Origin: Rhodobacter sp.
GTDB lineage: Bacteria > Pseudomonadota > Alphaproteobacteria > Rhodobacterales > Rhodobacteraceae
Length of the DNA stretch: 64,000 nucleotides
Reading direction: 5' to 3'
Assembly (NCBI GenBank): GCA_027489175.1
Contig: JAIYAE010000009.1
Location: 1-64,000, forward strand
The notes under the pieces are model-generated. The model had not been told where the DNA came from, did no database searches, and worked only from the letters and a program-made list of their open reading frames with translations. Numbering within the stretch: the first letter of the stretch is position 1; every line of letters starts with the position of its first letter. A program made the translations under genes and the position numbers. Positions 44,241 through 52,427 of the stretch are shown here, one piece after another.

Positions 44241-44603
44241 TCAGACCAGCGCGGCTTTCGCCTGGCCGGCGATGGCGTTGAACGCCTCGGGCTCATGCAC
44301 GGCCAGATCGGCCAGAACCTTGCGGTCCACTTCGATCCCGGCTTTCGCCAGACCGTTGATGAAGCGCGAATAGGTCATCTCGGCGTCGAACAGCCGGACG
44401 GCGGCGTTGATCCGCTGGATCCACAGCGCGCGGAAGTTGCGCTTGCGGGTCTTGCGGTCGCGGGTCGCGTACTGGTTGGCCTTGTCGACAGCCTGGGTGG
44501 CCGTACGGAAGTTGGTGCTGCGGGCGGCGTAATAGCCCTTTGCAGCCTTGATCACCTTGCGGTGACGGGCGTGGGTAACCACACCGGATTTGACGCGTGC
44601 CAT
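44241..44603 (-). CDS. rplT: 50S ribosomal protein L20
   Basis: L20 binds 23S rRNA early in 50S assembly and in many bacteria represses its own operon. The 120-residue basic protein has [40 protein letters not shown] and [12 protein letters not shown]. It follows rpmI by 12 nt. infC, often first in this operon, is not present here. Confidence 0.98.
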   Translation of the reverse strand: MARVKSGVVTHARHRKVIKAAKGYYAARSTNFRTATQAVDKANQYATRDRKTRKRNFRALWIQRINAAVRLFDAEMTYSRFINGLAKAGIEVDRKVLADLAVHEPEAFNAIAGQAKAALV

Positions 44604-44615
44604 CTGTGGGCCTCC

Positions 44616-44816
44616 TTAGCGGTCGTAGGGCATGTACTTCTTGACGATCTTGGTGTCCGAGGCGGACAGCAGCATCGTTCCAGAAGCATCGCGAATGAAC
44701 TTGGTCGTCCGCTTGATCATGCCGTGCCGCTTGCCGGCAACGCCAGCCTTGGCCCGACCGGAGGCCGTGAAGCTGAAGCGCTTCTTCGCCGCCGACTTGG
44801 TCTTCATCTTGGGCAT
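44616..44816 (-). CDS. rpmI: 50S ribosomal protein L35
   Basis: A 66-residue basic protein starting [20 protein letters not shown], with [18 protein letters not shown], the standard L35 sequence. The start at 44816 is set by homology; in-frame Mets just upstream would add a few residues. The 120 nt upstream, before the small membrane gene end, should hold the promoter and leader of the two-gene ribosomal operon; no L20 operator fold was worked out. Confidence 0.97.
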   Translation of the reverse strand: MPKMKTKSAAKKRFSFTASGRAKAGVAGKRHGMIKRTTKFIRDASGTMLLSASDTKIVKKYMPYDR

Positions 44817-44936
44817 TTCCATCTCCGTGGTTTCAGGCACGACTCGGCATGCCACGTAGGCCGGCCGTGCGGGTATTGAAGCCGCTCCTATAGAAGGGGA
44901 GGCGGTCCGGCGCAAGGGGCTCTGGGCAGGCGACGC

Positions 44937-45161
44937 CTAGCTTGCCAGCCGGGCAAGAACGCCCAGCATCACGCTTGGCACCTCGGAAAAGCTGTAGCCG
45001 CCGGGCCGCGTCATCAGCGCCCCGACAATCATGCCCAAGGATGCAATCGCCATGACAGAGGCAACCCGTGGAACGCGCTGTTCCACCCAGGCTGACAAGA
45101 GCGACGGCACGGTCAGGACCAGCAGCACAATCCCGACCGTCAACACCAGATCCGTATCCAT
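44937..45161 (-). CDS. Small membrane protein downstream of pyk
   Basis: A 74-residue protein with two hydrophobic segments (LVLTVGIVLLVLTVPSLLSAW and VASVMAIASLGMIVGALM) joined by a short charged turn. The ATG at 45161 is preferred over one 15 codons upstream, which would overlap the pyk end. It lies 31 nt after pyk, so co-transcription is likely. Similar small proteins accompany pyk in Rhodobacterales as far as I recall; function unknown. Confidence 0.72.
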   Translation of the reverse strand: MDTDLVLTVGIVLLVLTVPSLLSAWVEQRVPRVASVMAIASLGMIVGALMTRPGGYSFSEVPSVMLGVLARLAS

Positions 45162-45192
45162 GATACCCCCGGCAGCAGGCCCGGGGTCAAGT

Positions 45193-46638
45193 TTACTCAG
45201 GGTCAACCCGTGAAATCAACCGCTCATCACAGGGGGCCACGCGCAGGATGTTGGTCGTGCCCTTCACGTTGAACGGCACGCCGGCGGTGACCACGATCTG
45301 GTCTTCCTCGGTCGCAAACCCGTCATCCCGAGCGGCCTTGACCGCGGCCAGCACTGCGCCCTTGAACCGGTCCTGCGGCGGGGTGATCACGCAATGCGCG
45401 CCCCAGGTCAGCGCCATGCGCCGCGCGGTCGACATCAGCGGCGTAAGCGCGATGATCGGCACATGCGGGCGTTCACGCGCCACCAGCGCCGCCGTCGTAC
45501 CGGTCTGGCTGAAGCAGCAGATCGCCTTGATGTTGGTCGCCTCGGCAATCTCGCGCGCCGCCGCGACGATCCCGTCAGCCACCGATTCGCGCCGCACCTG
45601 GCGGCTTGCTTCGATCACCGAGCGGTAGGTTGGGTCCTTCTCGACGCTCAGCGCCACGTTGTTCATCGTGGTGACCGCTTCGATCGGGTATTTGCCGGCG
45701 GCGGATTCGGCCGACAGCATGATGGCATCGGCGCCCTCATAGATCGCCGTGGCCACGTCGGACACCTCGGCCCGCGTCGGAACGGGCGATTCGATCATGC
45801 TTTCCAGCATCTGGGTCGCCACGATCACCGGCTTGGCCGCCGCCCGCGCCCCGCGCACCAGCCGCTTCTGGATCGGCGGGACCGAGGTCACGGGCAGTTC
45901 GACGCCAAGGTCGCCCCGCGCCACCATGATCCCGTCGCTGACCTGCAGAATGGCATCATAGGCCTTCACCGCCGCCGGCTTCTCGATCTTCGACAAGATC
46001 GCCGCCCGACCCTTGGCCAGGCCGCGCGCCTCGATCACATCCTCGGGGCGCTGCACGAACGAGAGCGCCAGCCAGTCCACGCCCAGCTCACAGGCGAACT
46101 CCAGGTCGCCCCGGTCCTTTTCCGACAGAGCCGCCACCGGCAGCACCACGTCGGGCACGTTCACGCCCTTGCGGTTCGAGATGGTTCCCCCGACCTCGAC
46201 CGTGCATTCGGCGAAATCCTTGCCGCAGGCGTTCACATGCAGGCGGATCTTGCCGTCGTTCACCAGAAGGCTGGTCCCGGGTTCAAGGGCTGCAAAAATC
46301 TCGGGGTGGGGCAGGTTCACCCGGGTCACGTCGCCGGGGGCGCTGGACAGGTCCATGCGGAAGGCCGCACCTTCCACCAGCTCTTCCGAGCCATTGGCGA
46401 ACACGCCCACCCGCAGCTTCGGGCCCTGAAGGTCGGCCAGAATGCCGATTGGGCGGCCAAGGTCCTTCTCGACCTGGCGGATGATCTCGTGGCGCTTCCT
46501 GATGTCATCATGGACGCCGTGGCTCATGTTCAGGCGGAACACATCGGCCCCGGCCTCGAACAAGGCACGAATCATCTCATAGCTGCTGGATGCGGGGCCA
46601 AGCGTGGCCACAATCTTCACGTTGCGGTGGCGGCGCAT
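45193..46638 (-). CDS. pyk: Pyruvate kinase
   Basis: Pyruvate kinase makes pyruvate and ATP from phosphoenolpyruvate and ADP. The 481-residue protein has NVKIVATLGPASSS, FRLNMSHG, ILSKIEKPAAV (catalytic Lys), DGIMVARGDLGVE and VATQMLESMIESPVPTRAEV. The start is decided by the ribosome-binding site: AGGAGG at 46645-46650 is 6 nt from the ATG at 46638 but abuts an in-frame ATG at 46644, so 46638 is preferred. It diverges from the N-formylglutamate amidohydrolase gene. Confidence 0.97.
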   Translation of the reverse strand: MRRHRNVKIVATLGPASSSYEMIRALFEAGADVFRLNMSHGVHDDIRKRHEIIRQVEKDLGRPIGILADLQGPKLRVGVFANGSEELVEGAAFRMDLSSAPGDVTRVNLPHPEIFAALEPGTSLLVNDGKIRLHVNACGKDFAECTVEVGGTISNRKGVNVPDVVLPVAALSEKDRGDLEFACELGVDWLALSFVQRPEDVIEARGLAKGRAAILSKIEKPAAVKAYDAILQVSDGIMVARGDLGVELPVTSVPPIQKRLVRGARAAAKPVIVATQMLESMIESPVPTRAEVSDVATAIYEGADAIMLSAESAAGKYPIEAVTTMNNVALSVEKDPTYRSVIEASRQVRRESVADGIVAAAREIAEATNIKAICCFSQTGTTAALVARERPHVPIIALTPLMSTARRMALTWGAHCVITPPQDRFKGAVLAAVKAARDDGFATEEDQIVVTAGVPFNVKGTTNILRVAPCDERLISRVDPE

Positions 46639-46812
46639 CGCCATCCTCCTGCTGATATTTCGGTTCATGTGGGCCGCGTGCCTTATGGCGCAATCCGGAA
46701 GCTGCCGCAACGCTTTCCCGCCGCCTCTGCCCGGCTTTCGGGCGCTGGTTGCTGGCATCGCCTGCAGAACGACCGTAAGGTTGCGGCAAGCATCCCGAAG
46801 ACAGGTTCCCCC

Positions 46813-47547
46813 GTGCCCTTCCACATTGATGGAGAACACCGCCCCGGCCGCTTTCTGGTCACCTGTGACCACGCCACGAACCGGGTGCCGGATTGGGTGA
46901 ACGGCGGCTCGCTTGGCATTCCTCAGGCGGATATGGCCCGCCATATCGCCTGGGACGTCGGTGCTGCCGGCCTTGCGCGCGCCTTGGGCCAGCATCTGGA
47001 CAGCCCGGTGATCTGTTCAGACTTCAGCCGCCTGGTGATTGACCCCAACCGGGGCGAGGATGACCCAACCCTGGTCATGCAGCTTTATGACGGCACGATC
47101 ATCCCGGCCAACCGCCACATCTCGCCCGCAGCGGTCGAGGAACGGCTTGACCGGCTTTACCGCCCCTATCACGCCGCCTATGCGCGGCTTGCCGCACTCC
47201 ATCCGCAACGGGTGATCGTGGCGATCCATTCCTTCACGCCATGCCTGCGGGGCCGCCCACCCCGGCCCTGGCATGTGGGTGTCCTTTACAGCCATCTGGA
47301 TGAGAGGCTGTCAAAAGCCCTGATCGCCCGCCTTATGGCCGAACCCGACCTGTGCATCGGCGACAATGAACCCTATTCCGGCCATCTGCCCGGCGATGCT
47401 ATCGACCGCCACGCCCTGCGTCTTGGGCGGCACAATACCTTGGTTGAGCTGCGCAATGACCTGATCGACACATCGGACCAGCAAGCCCACTGGGCCGCGC
47501 GTCTGGCCCCCATTCTGCAAGTAGCCGCAATAGACGCCGGGGCCTAA
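46813..47547 (+). CDS. N-formylglutamate amidohydrolase family protein
   Basis: A 244-residue zinc hydrolase-like protein: FLVTCDHATNRVPDWV, HIAWDVGAAGLARAL, SDFSRLVIDPNR, IHSFTPCL, VGVLYSHLDERL and GRHNTLVELRNDLI. The family removes formate from N-formylglutamate or acts on related N-acyl amino acids. The start is a GTG at 46813, since no ATG is available in the conserved region; the open frame extends far upstream but that part is antisense to pyk. It converges with a membrane-protein gene. Confidence 0.88.
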   Translation: MPFHIDGEHRPGRFLVTCDHATNRVPDWVNGGSLGIPQADMARHIAWDVGAAGLARALGQHLDSPVICSDFSRLVIDPNRGEDDPTLVMQLYDGTIIPANRHISPAAVEERLDRLYRPYHAAYARLAALHPQRVIVAIHSFTPCLRGRPPRPWHVGVLYSHLDERLSKALIARLMAEPDLCIGDNEPYSGHLPGDAIDRHALRLGRHNTLVELRNDLIDTSDQQAHWAARLAPILQVAAIDAGA

Positions 47548-47582
47548 GGGGGAAAAGCCCCGGCGTCGCAACCGCCCCTCCG

Positions 47583-47996
47583 TTAACCGGAGTGGACAGT
47601 CGTCCCGAAGGCCGGCTGACGCACGCGAAGCATGTCGGTCACCACAAGGCCCAGAAACATCAGCATCGCGAACACCGCCAAAAGCGATCCGATGATGACG
47701 ACCGGCACAAACCTTTCGTCATGCCCGGCTGACAGGTAAAGTCCAAGCCCACCCGCCATCAGCGCCGCCCCCAGCGCGCCGCTGCCCACCTGCAGCCAGC
47801 CCGCCAGCCCGGACACCCGACCGATGCCGCGATGGTAGAGGCCGTAAAGCGCCATGGTCACCCATCCCAGCAGGTTCACATGGGCGTGTGACGGCGCAAG
47901 GGTAAAGTCCTGCACAATCCCCATGAAGATGCCCAGCGCCATGCCCCCAAGGGCGCAGGTCGCGGCGATGATGAAGCAGAAGTCACTGATCCGCAT
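47583..47996 (-). CDS. Four-helix membrane protein, oxidase subunit I-like motif
   Basis: A 137-residue protein with four hydrophobic segments. The second contains APSHAHVNLLGWVTMALYGLYHR, which resembles the His-containing helix of heme-copper oxidase subunit I-like or NnrS-like proteins (SHxHxxLxGW). That makes heme binding conceivable, but only part of an oxidase is present. The ATG at 47996 is chosen by hydrophobicity; a longer form would add a basic leader. The next gene upstream on this strand is DUF924, after 111 nt. Confidence 0.75.
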   Translation of the reverse strand: MRISDFCFIIAATCALGGMALGIFMGIVQDFTLAPSHAHVNLLGWVTMALYGLYHRGIGRVSGLAGWLQVGSGALGAALMAGGLGLYLSAGHDERFVPVVIIGSLLAVFAMLMFLGLVVTDMLRVRQPAFGTTVHSG

Positions 47997-48107
47997 GTTC
48001 TTGCCTTTCCGGCGCACCCTTTTGGCGCGCATGCTGTCCGAAAGTTGCCGTTGTGCCGCGCCATCCGGACGGAAGGGCAGCGATCCATACCTGCTCAGAT
48101 GCATGGC

Positions 48108-48686
48108 TCACCCCGCAAATCCGCCTGCAGCCAGCCAGTCAGCCTCTTCCTGGGTGGTCGTCCGGCCCAGAATCGGGTTGCGATGCGGAAAGCGCCCGAA
48201 CCGCTGGATCGTCTCGCGATGCCCGCGTGAATGGCTTGGCCCCGGCTCTGGCAGAGTGGCGCAAAGCGCGACCGACCGGTCCTGATCCGGCAAATCCTCG
48301 GAATGGGCGAAGGGCAGGTAGAAAAAGCCGCGCAAAGTGGTGTCAAACGCCTGGTCATGGCCAAGCTCCAGCGCCGCATCCGCCACGATCCGCGCCAAGG
48401 GGTCGGTCGCATACATGCGTGACGTCCCCCGGAATGAGTTGCGCGGGTACTGGTCCAGCAGAATGACCAGCGACAAGGCACCCTCTGGCGTGCCAAGCCA
48501 CGGCATCAATTCCCCCCGCGCAGCGGCCCCATGTTCGGCGATGAACGCCTGGCGGAACTTCTGGTCAAAGACCGGGTCCTTGCCGAACCAGACCGCATGG
48601 CCGAGCGGTTTCCAAAAAGCGGCAACCGCGCCGGGGTCGGAAATATGCGCCCTCAGGCGCAGTGACAAAGTTGTGTCGAAAAACAT
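48108..48686 (-). CDS. DUF924 family protein
   Basis: A 192-residue all-alpha protein. Family blocks are AFWKPLGHAVWFGKDPVFDQKFR, PEGALSLVILLDQYPRNSFRG, FFYLPFAHSEDLPDQDRSV and ETIQRFGRFPHRNPILGR. DUF924 has a TPR-like fold and no assigned activity. The start at 48686 gives the usual length. It lies on the same strand as, and upstream of, the four-helix membrane protein. Confidence 0.9.
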   Translation of the reverse strand: MFFDTTLSLRLRAHISDPGAVAAFWKPLGHAVWFGKDPVFDQKFRQAFIAEHGAAARGELMPWLGTPEGALSLVILLDQYPRNSFRGTSRMYATDPLARIVADAALELGHDQAFDTTLRGFFYLPFAHSEDLPDQDRSVALCATLPEPGPSHSRGHRETIQRFGRFPHRNPILGRTTTQEEADWLAAGGFAG

Positions 48687-48737
48687 CTTGATCCTCTTTC
48701 TTGCGTCGGGCGCATGCATGCGCCGGTTGTAAAGGGC

Positions 48738-49007
48738 TTACGCCTCCACCAGGTCATGCAGCGGCGTGAAGGTCAGTTTCGGGCGAATGCCATCGGGCAG
48801 ATGCGGGGCAACCGTGGTGGCAAAGAACCGGGTGGCATCGTCGCGCGTCTCCCAGATTTCCACGACCCGCCAGCCGCCCTCGGTCTCGTGCGAGGTGTGC
48901 AGCAGGAACCCTTTGGCGGATTTGAGCAGTGGAATCAGCATGGCGCCAAGGCTGTCATAGCCCTGCCGGGTCTGCCCCGCCGTTTCCGAAATCATCATGA
49001 CTGGCAT
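48738..49007 (-). CDS. Antibiotic biosynthesis monooxygenase-like small protein
   Basis: An 89-residue dimeric alpha/beta barrel-type protein: LKSAKGFLLHTSHETEGGWRVVEIWETRDDATRFFATTV is the ABM-like core. Such proteins can be heme-degrading or quinone monooxygenases, or simple stress proteins. Two tandem ATGs follow an AAGGAGG site; the second, at 49007, has the better spacing (6 nt). It diverges from a LysR regulator with a palindrome between them and is probably its target. Confidence 0.72.
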   Translation of the reverse strand: MPVMMISETAGQTRQGYDSLGAMLIPLLKSAKGFLLHTSHETEGGWRVVEIWETRDDATRFFATTVAPHLPDGIRPKLTFTPLHDLVEA

Positions 49008-49101
49008 CATCGGCCTCCTTGTGATCGGCGACCCGGTGGAAGGCAAAAAGCCGCCCAGCCGGTCCGTGGGCCGTCATATCCCCGGTTCCCTGCGCTGAAT
49101 C

Positions 49102-49120
49102 CAGTGATACGATTTCACTG
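49102..49120. promoter_or_regulatory. Operator-like palindrome before the LysR gene
   Basis: CAGTGA (49102-49107) and TCACTG (49115-49120) form a perfect inverted repeat with a 7-nt spacer. It ends 2 nt before the LysR start codon, in the space where a ribosome-binding site should be, which would suit tight autorepression. Confidence 0.5.
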
Positions 49121-49122
49121 AT

Positions 49123-50085
49123 ATGCTGAATCAGATTGATCTCTCCCGCACCGACCTCAACCTCCTCGTCCTGTTCGAAACCGTGTTGAAGGAGGGGAAC
49201 GTCGGCCGCGCCGCATCCGCGCTGAACCTGTCGCCCTCGGCGGTCAGTCACGGCCTTGGCCGGCTGCGACGGCTGTTGAACGACCCCCTCTTCCTGCGCA
49301 CCCCGCGCGGGATGATCCCCACCGACCGCGCCCTTGGCCTTGCCCCCCAGATCGCCGAGGTGCTGCACGGCGTGCGCAAGGTCCTTGAAGGTGCGGGCGG
49401 CTTTGACCCCGCCACCTCGACCCGCCGCTTCCGGCTGGGCGCCGGGGATGCGTTTCTTTGCACCCTCGGCCCCCCGCTTGCCACCCGCCTTGTCAGCGCC
49501 GCGCCCTCAGTTGGCCTGTCGGTCCTGCATATCGTGCCGACCTTCCGCCAGTCGCTGGACGAAGGCCCCTGGGACCACGTCCTTGCCATGCTGGAAAGCC
49601 GTGAGCTTGACCTCGCTCTCCTGCCCTGGATCACCAGTCCCGCCCGCTTTGCCACCCGCCCGGTTGCGGGCAGCGAGGATCGGCTGGTCGCCGTCACCCG
49701 CGCCGACCACCCCTACGCCAGCGATCCGTCCCTCGACACCTACTGCGCCGCCCGCCACCTTGTCGTCTCGGTCCGCGGCGACCCGGTCGTCGCCACCGAT
49801 GCCACCCTGGCCGAGCTTGGGCGCAGCAGAAGCGTCGCGATGACCGCGCCAAACTTCACCTCAGCCCTGTTTCTTGCCGCCGAAAGTGACCTTGTGGTGT
49901 CGCTGCCGCAAAGCCTGATCGCCGCCCATGGCGCGCGCTTTGGCCTTGTCGCCACCCCGCTGCCCTTTGACGTGGCCGCCAGCAACATCGTTGCCGTCAC
50001 CACCCGCGCCGCCTTGCAGGACACGGGCGTCGCCTGGCTGGTCGATCTGGTCTGCGGGATCAATGGGGTGCCGGCCAGCCCTTGA
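49123..50085 (+). CDS. LysR-family transcriptional regulator
   Basis: A 320-residue LysR regulator of the NodD/LeuO-like branch, which opens DLNLLVLFETVLKEGNVGRAASALNLSPSAVSHGLGRLR. The effector domain spans about 95-310. No strong Shine-Dalgarno sequence precedes the ATG; an operator-like palindrome occupies that spot. The divergent ABM-like gene 115 nt away is the likely target. Inducer unknown. Confidence 0.92.
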   Translation: MLNQIDLSRTDLNLLVLFETVLKEGNVGRAASALNLSPSAVSHGLGRLRRLLNDPLFLRTPRGMIPTDRALGLAPQIAEVLHGVRKVLEGAGGFDPATSTRRFRLGAGDAFLCTLGPPLATRLVSAAPSVGLSVLHIVPTFRQSLDEGPWDHVLAMLESRELDLALLPWITSPARFATRPVAGSEDRLVAVTRADHPYASDPSLDTYCAARHLVVSVRGDPVVATDATLAELGRSRSVAMTAPNFTSALFLAAESDLVVSLPQSLIAAHGARFGLVATPLPFDVAASNIVAVTTRAALQDTGVAWLVDLVCGINGVPASP

Positions 50086-50129
50086 CCCGACCTGCCCCAC
50101 GGCCCACCTTCCCGGTGAAGGAGACCGCC

Positions 50130-50468
50130 ATGGACCCCCAGATCGACCCGCAGATCGACCCCCAGACCCGGATTGAGCTTGAGGCCGCCGCCTTCCGCGC
50201 GCTGATGCATCACCTCTTGGACAAGCGCCCCGACGTGCAGAACATCGACCTGATGACCCTGGCCGGCTTCTGCCGCAACTGCCTGTCGCGCTGGTATCAG
50301 GAGGCAGCGGCAGACAAGGGAATCACCCTGTCCAAGGACGCCGCGCGCGAGATCGTCTATGGCATGCCCTATGCCGATTGGGTGGCCCAGCACCAGACAG
50401 AGGCCGACGCCGCAAGCCAAGCCGCCTTCCAGAAGGCCTTTGCCGAAAACGTCGCCCCCAAAGGCTGA
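50130..50468 (+). CDS. DUF1244 family protein
   Basis: A 112-residue protein. The core AFRALMHHLLDKRPDVQNIDLM, then LAGFCRNCLSRWYQEAA and IVYGMPYADW, is the DUF1244 signature, a small helical fold of unknown function with two conserved Cys (CRNC). The N-terminus has a short QIDPQIDPQ repeat not seen in the core family. The ATG at 50130 follows GAAGGAG. It is followed by an array of three hairpins. Confidence 0.88.
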   Translation: MDPQIDPQIDPQTRIELEAAAFRALMHHLLDKRPDVQNIDLMTLAGFCRNCLSRWYQEAAADKGITLSKDAAREIVYGMPYADWVAQHQTEADAASQAAFQKAFAENVAPKG

Positions 50469-50487
50469 CCTTTCCCGCAAAGCACCC

Positions 50488-50555
50488 CGGAATTTTCAAA
50501 AATTCCGGACCGGAGCCTTCAAAGGCTCCGGCGCGATTTCTTTGAAGAAATCGCT
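50488..50555. repeat. Array of three 22-nt palindromes
   Basis: Three hairpins, each a 10-bp perfect stem with a 2-nt centre, lie at 50488-50509, 50511-50532 and 50534-50555, exactly 1 nt apart. Arms begin CCGGAATTTT, CCGGAGCCTT and GCGATTTCTT. They follow DUF1244 by 19 nt and precede hlyIII by 89 nt. No T-tract follows the last. They resemble the 17011-17056 and 25578-25598 palindromes. Confidence 0.85.
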
Positions 50556-50644
50556 TTCCCATCCGTTCAATGCCGCGAAAAGTTGATCGATACCGCACGC
50601 TTCGCCGGATAGGCGTGGGGTCGGGCCTCTGCTATCCTCGGCTG

Positions 50645-51295
50645 ATGCTTCTGTCAGCCCGCCAAGGATATTCCCGCGCCGAATGGATCAGCGATGCTGT
50701 CGTCCATGTGCTGGGCGTCGTCGCGGCGCTGATGGCGGTCCCGGTCCTCATCACGCTGGCCATTGTCTTGCGCGGCGATGCGCCTGCTGTGGCCTCGACC
50801 ACGCTTTACGGTGTGGCGCTGATCGCGATGCTGGTCTTTTCCGCACTTTACAACATGACCACGCGGCCCCGGCCCCGGCGCATCTTCCGCAGCCTTGATC
50901 ACACCTCGATCCTGTGCCTGATCGCTGCCACCTACACCCCCCTCGCCCTGCTGTCCGGGGCCGAGGCGACATGGCTTCTGGCCGGGCTCTGGACAGCCGC
51001 GCTGATCGGTGCGGCCTTGCGGGCCTTTGCACCCGACCGTTCGAAAATTGCCGCCGTGGTGCTGGCGCTGGGCATGGGCTGGGCGGGCTTGCTGGCAGGG
51101 GGGGATGTATTCGCCAACCTCTCCACCCCGGTGATGGCGCTGATCGTGACCGGCGGGCTGCTTTATACCCTTGGCGTGGCCTTCTTCCTCTTTGACAGGC
51201 TGCCCTTCCACTACACGATCTGGCATGTCTGCGTGCTTGCCGCCAGCGCGGTCTTCTACGCCGCCGTCACCGTGCAGCTGGTGCAAACCGCCTGA
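50645..51295 (+). CDS. Hemolysin III / PAQR family membrane protein
   Basis: A 216-residue, seven-helix membrane protein of the HlyIII/TrhA group. The PAQR metal-site pattern is visible: SALYNMTTRPRPRRIFRSLDHTSI (conserved Ser, Asn and Asp-His) and the C-terminal PFHYTIWHVCVL (two His). The bacterial members affect membrane lipid homeostasis; the hemolysin name is historical. The ATG at 50645 is chosen; an upstream Met would extend into the hairpin region. Confidence 0.9.
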   Translation: MLLSARQGYSRAEWISDAVVHVLGVVAALMAVPVLITLAIVLRGDAPAVASTTLYGVALIAMLVFSALYNMTTRPRPRRIFRSLDHTSILCLIAATYTPLALLSGAEATWLLAGLWTAALIGAALRAFAPDRSKIAAVVLALGMGWAGLLAGGDVFANLSTPVMALIVTGGLLYTLGVAFFLFDRLPFHYTIWHVCVLAASAVFYAAVTVQLVQTA

Positions 51296-51304
51296 CGGTC
51301 CGGC

Positions 51305-51604
51305 TTATACGCCCGCCCACCGCAGCACCGCTACGACGATCACGCCCAGCAAGGCAGCCGCCACGTCATTGCGCAGAATCAGCGTCAGCCCGACGACTGA
51401 GGTAAGGGCCAGCGCCTCGGCCAGACCACCCGCCTGCAGCGCCAGCACCGTGATGGCCGCCATCACCGCAAGCGGTGTCGCCCGCAGCGCGGCTTCGACC
51501 CGGCTGGACACGGGAACAAACCGCATCAGCGTGAATCCGGCGATCCGGCAAAAGAAGGCGGCCAGCGCCATGGCCGACAGGATGATCGGAAAGCTGTCGG
51601 TCAT
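51305..51604 (-). CDS. azlD: AzlD-family branched-chain amino acid exporter subunit
   Basis: A 99-residue protein with three to four hydrophobic helices: FPIILSAMALAAFFCRIAGF, VEAALRATPLAVMAAITVLAL and LRNDVAAALLGVIVVAVL. AzlD works with AzlC to export branched-chain amino acids or related compounds. It is coupled to azlC by ATGA overlap. Confidence 0.9.
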   Translation of the reverse strand: MTDSFPIILSAMALAAFFCRIAGFTLMRFVPVSSRVEAALRATPLAVMAAITVLALQAGGLAEALALTSVVGLTLILRNDVAAALLGVIVVAVLRWAGV

Positions 51605-52299
51605 GCGGGCCCCCGGTGCATCACGGCCGCCACCGCGCCGCCCGCCAGCCCCGCCGCGATGATCGCCGCCGCCGGGCCAAGCAGCCCCGCAACCACCAGC
51701 GCCGCCCCTGCGCCAACGGCCACGGGCACAAGATCGGTCCGGCGCTTGACCATGGCCGTCGTCATCGCGGCGGCAAAGGCTGGCAGCATCAGATCAAACC
51801 CAAGTGCTTCGGGCGCGGGCAAAAGGCGCACCGCCCCGGCCCCGATGGCCGTACCGCTCAACCAGCCTGCCAGCATCGGTGCGCCGGTGCCCGCTAGATA
51901 GGCGCGGTCGGTCTCGCCCTCGGCGATGGCGCGCATGCAGAACATCCAGTTGGCATCGCCCAGAAGCAGAAGGCTGCCATAGGCTTTCGGGGCGCTTGTC
52001 TGGCCCAGCCAGGGCTGCAGGGCCGCGCCAAACAGGATGTAGCGCGCATTGACCACCAGAATCGTGGCGAAGAGGGCCCAAAGCGTCGCCGATCCGCTTT
52101 GAAGCAGGTTCACCGCTGCCAGTTGCGCCGACCCGGAATAGATTGCAGCGCTGGTCGCAACTGCCTTGGCCACGCCAAAGCCGGCCTGCGCCGCGACAAG
52201 GCCGAAGCCAAGACCATAGGCAAAGATCGGCAGGCCCAAGGGCAGGCCATCGCGCATCCCGCGCCAAAAGCCGTCTGCGGTAAAGCGGGCGTCAGCCAT
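51601..52299 (-). CDS. azlC: AzlC-family amino acid exporter
   Basis: A 232-residue membrane protein of the AzlC/YgaZ family: GLPIFAYGLGFGLVAAQAG, SAAIYSGSAQLAAVNLLQSG, LVVNARYILFGAALQPW and LLGDANWMFCMRA. It forms the large subunit of a branched-chain amino acid (or methionine) exporter with AzlD. It is first in the two-gene operon; the upstream gap carries AT-rich sequence with GTTAACATATCC that may be promoter. Confidence 0.93.
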   Translation of the reverse strand: MADARFTADGFWRGMRDGLPLGLPIFAYGLGFGLVAAQAGFGVAKAVATSAAIYSGSAQLAAVNLLQSGSATLWALFATILVVNARYILFGAALQPWLGQTSAPKAYGSLLLLGDANWMFCMRAIAEGETDRAYLAGTGAPMLAGWLSGTAIGAGAVRLLPAPEALGFDLMLPAFAAAMTTAMVKRRTDLVPVAVGAGAALVVAGLLGPAAAIIAAGLAGGAVAAVMHRGPA

Positions 52300-52392
52300 T
52301 CTGTCGGCCGGGGCCAGCCCCGGCTCCCCGGCAAAGTGTTAACATATCCTGAAAATGGCGCGGCAAGTCATTGAAAAGGCTTGACCCGTGTC

Positions 52393-52411
52393 GTGTCCCT
52401 GCCCGGGACAC
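52393..52411 (-). terminator. Hairpin after the D-amino-acid transaminase gene
   Basis: GTGTCCC/GGGACAC stem, 7 bp, 5-nt loop, 16 nt after the gene's stop on the minus strand. Its inner 17 nt (TGTCCCTGCCCGGGACA) are identical to the hairpin after sbtB. Confidence 0.5.
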
Positions 52412-52427
52412 CTCAGCCCAGAGCACG

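Noticed and set aside
45394-46812. Long 5' extension of the N-formylglutamate amidohydrolase frame
   Set aside because: The extension is antisense to pyk and His/Arg-rich; family homology begins only near the GTG at 46813.
50488-50555. CRISPR-like repeat array
   Set aside because: The units are different palindromes with 1-nt spacers, not identical repeats with unique spacers, and no cas gene is present.
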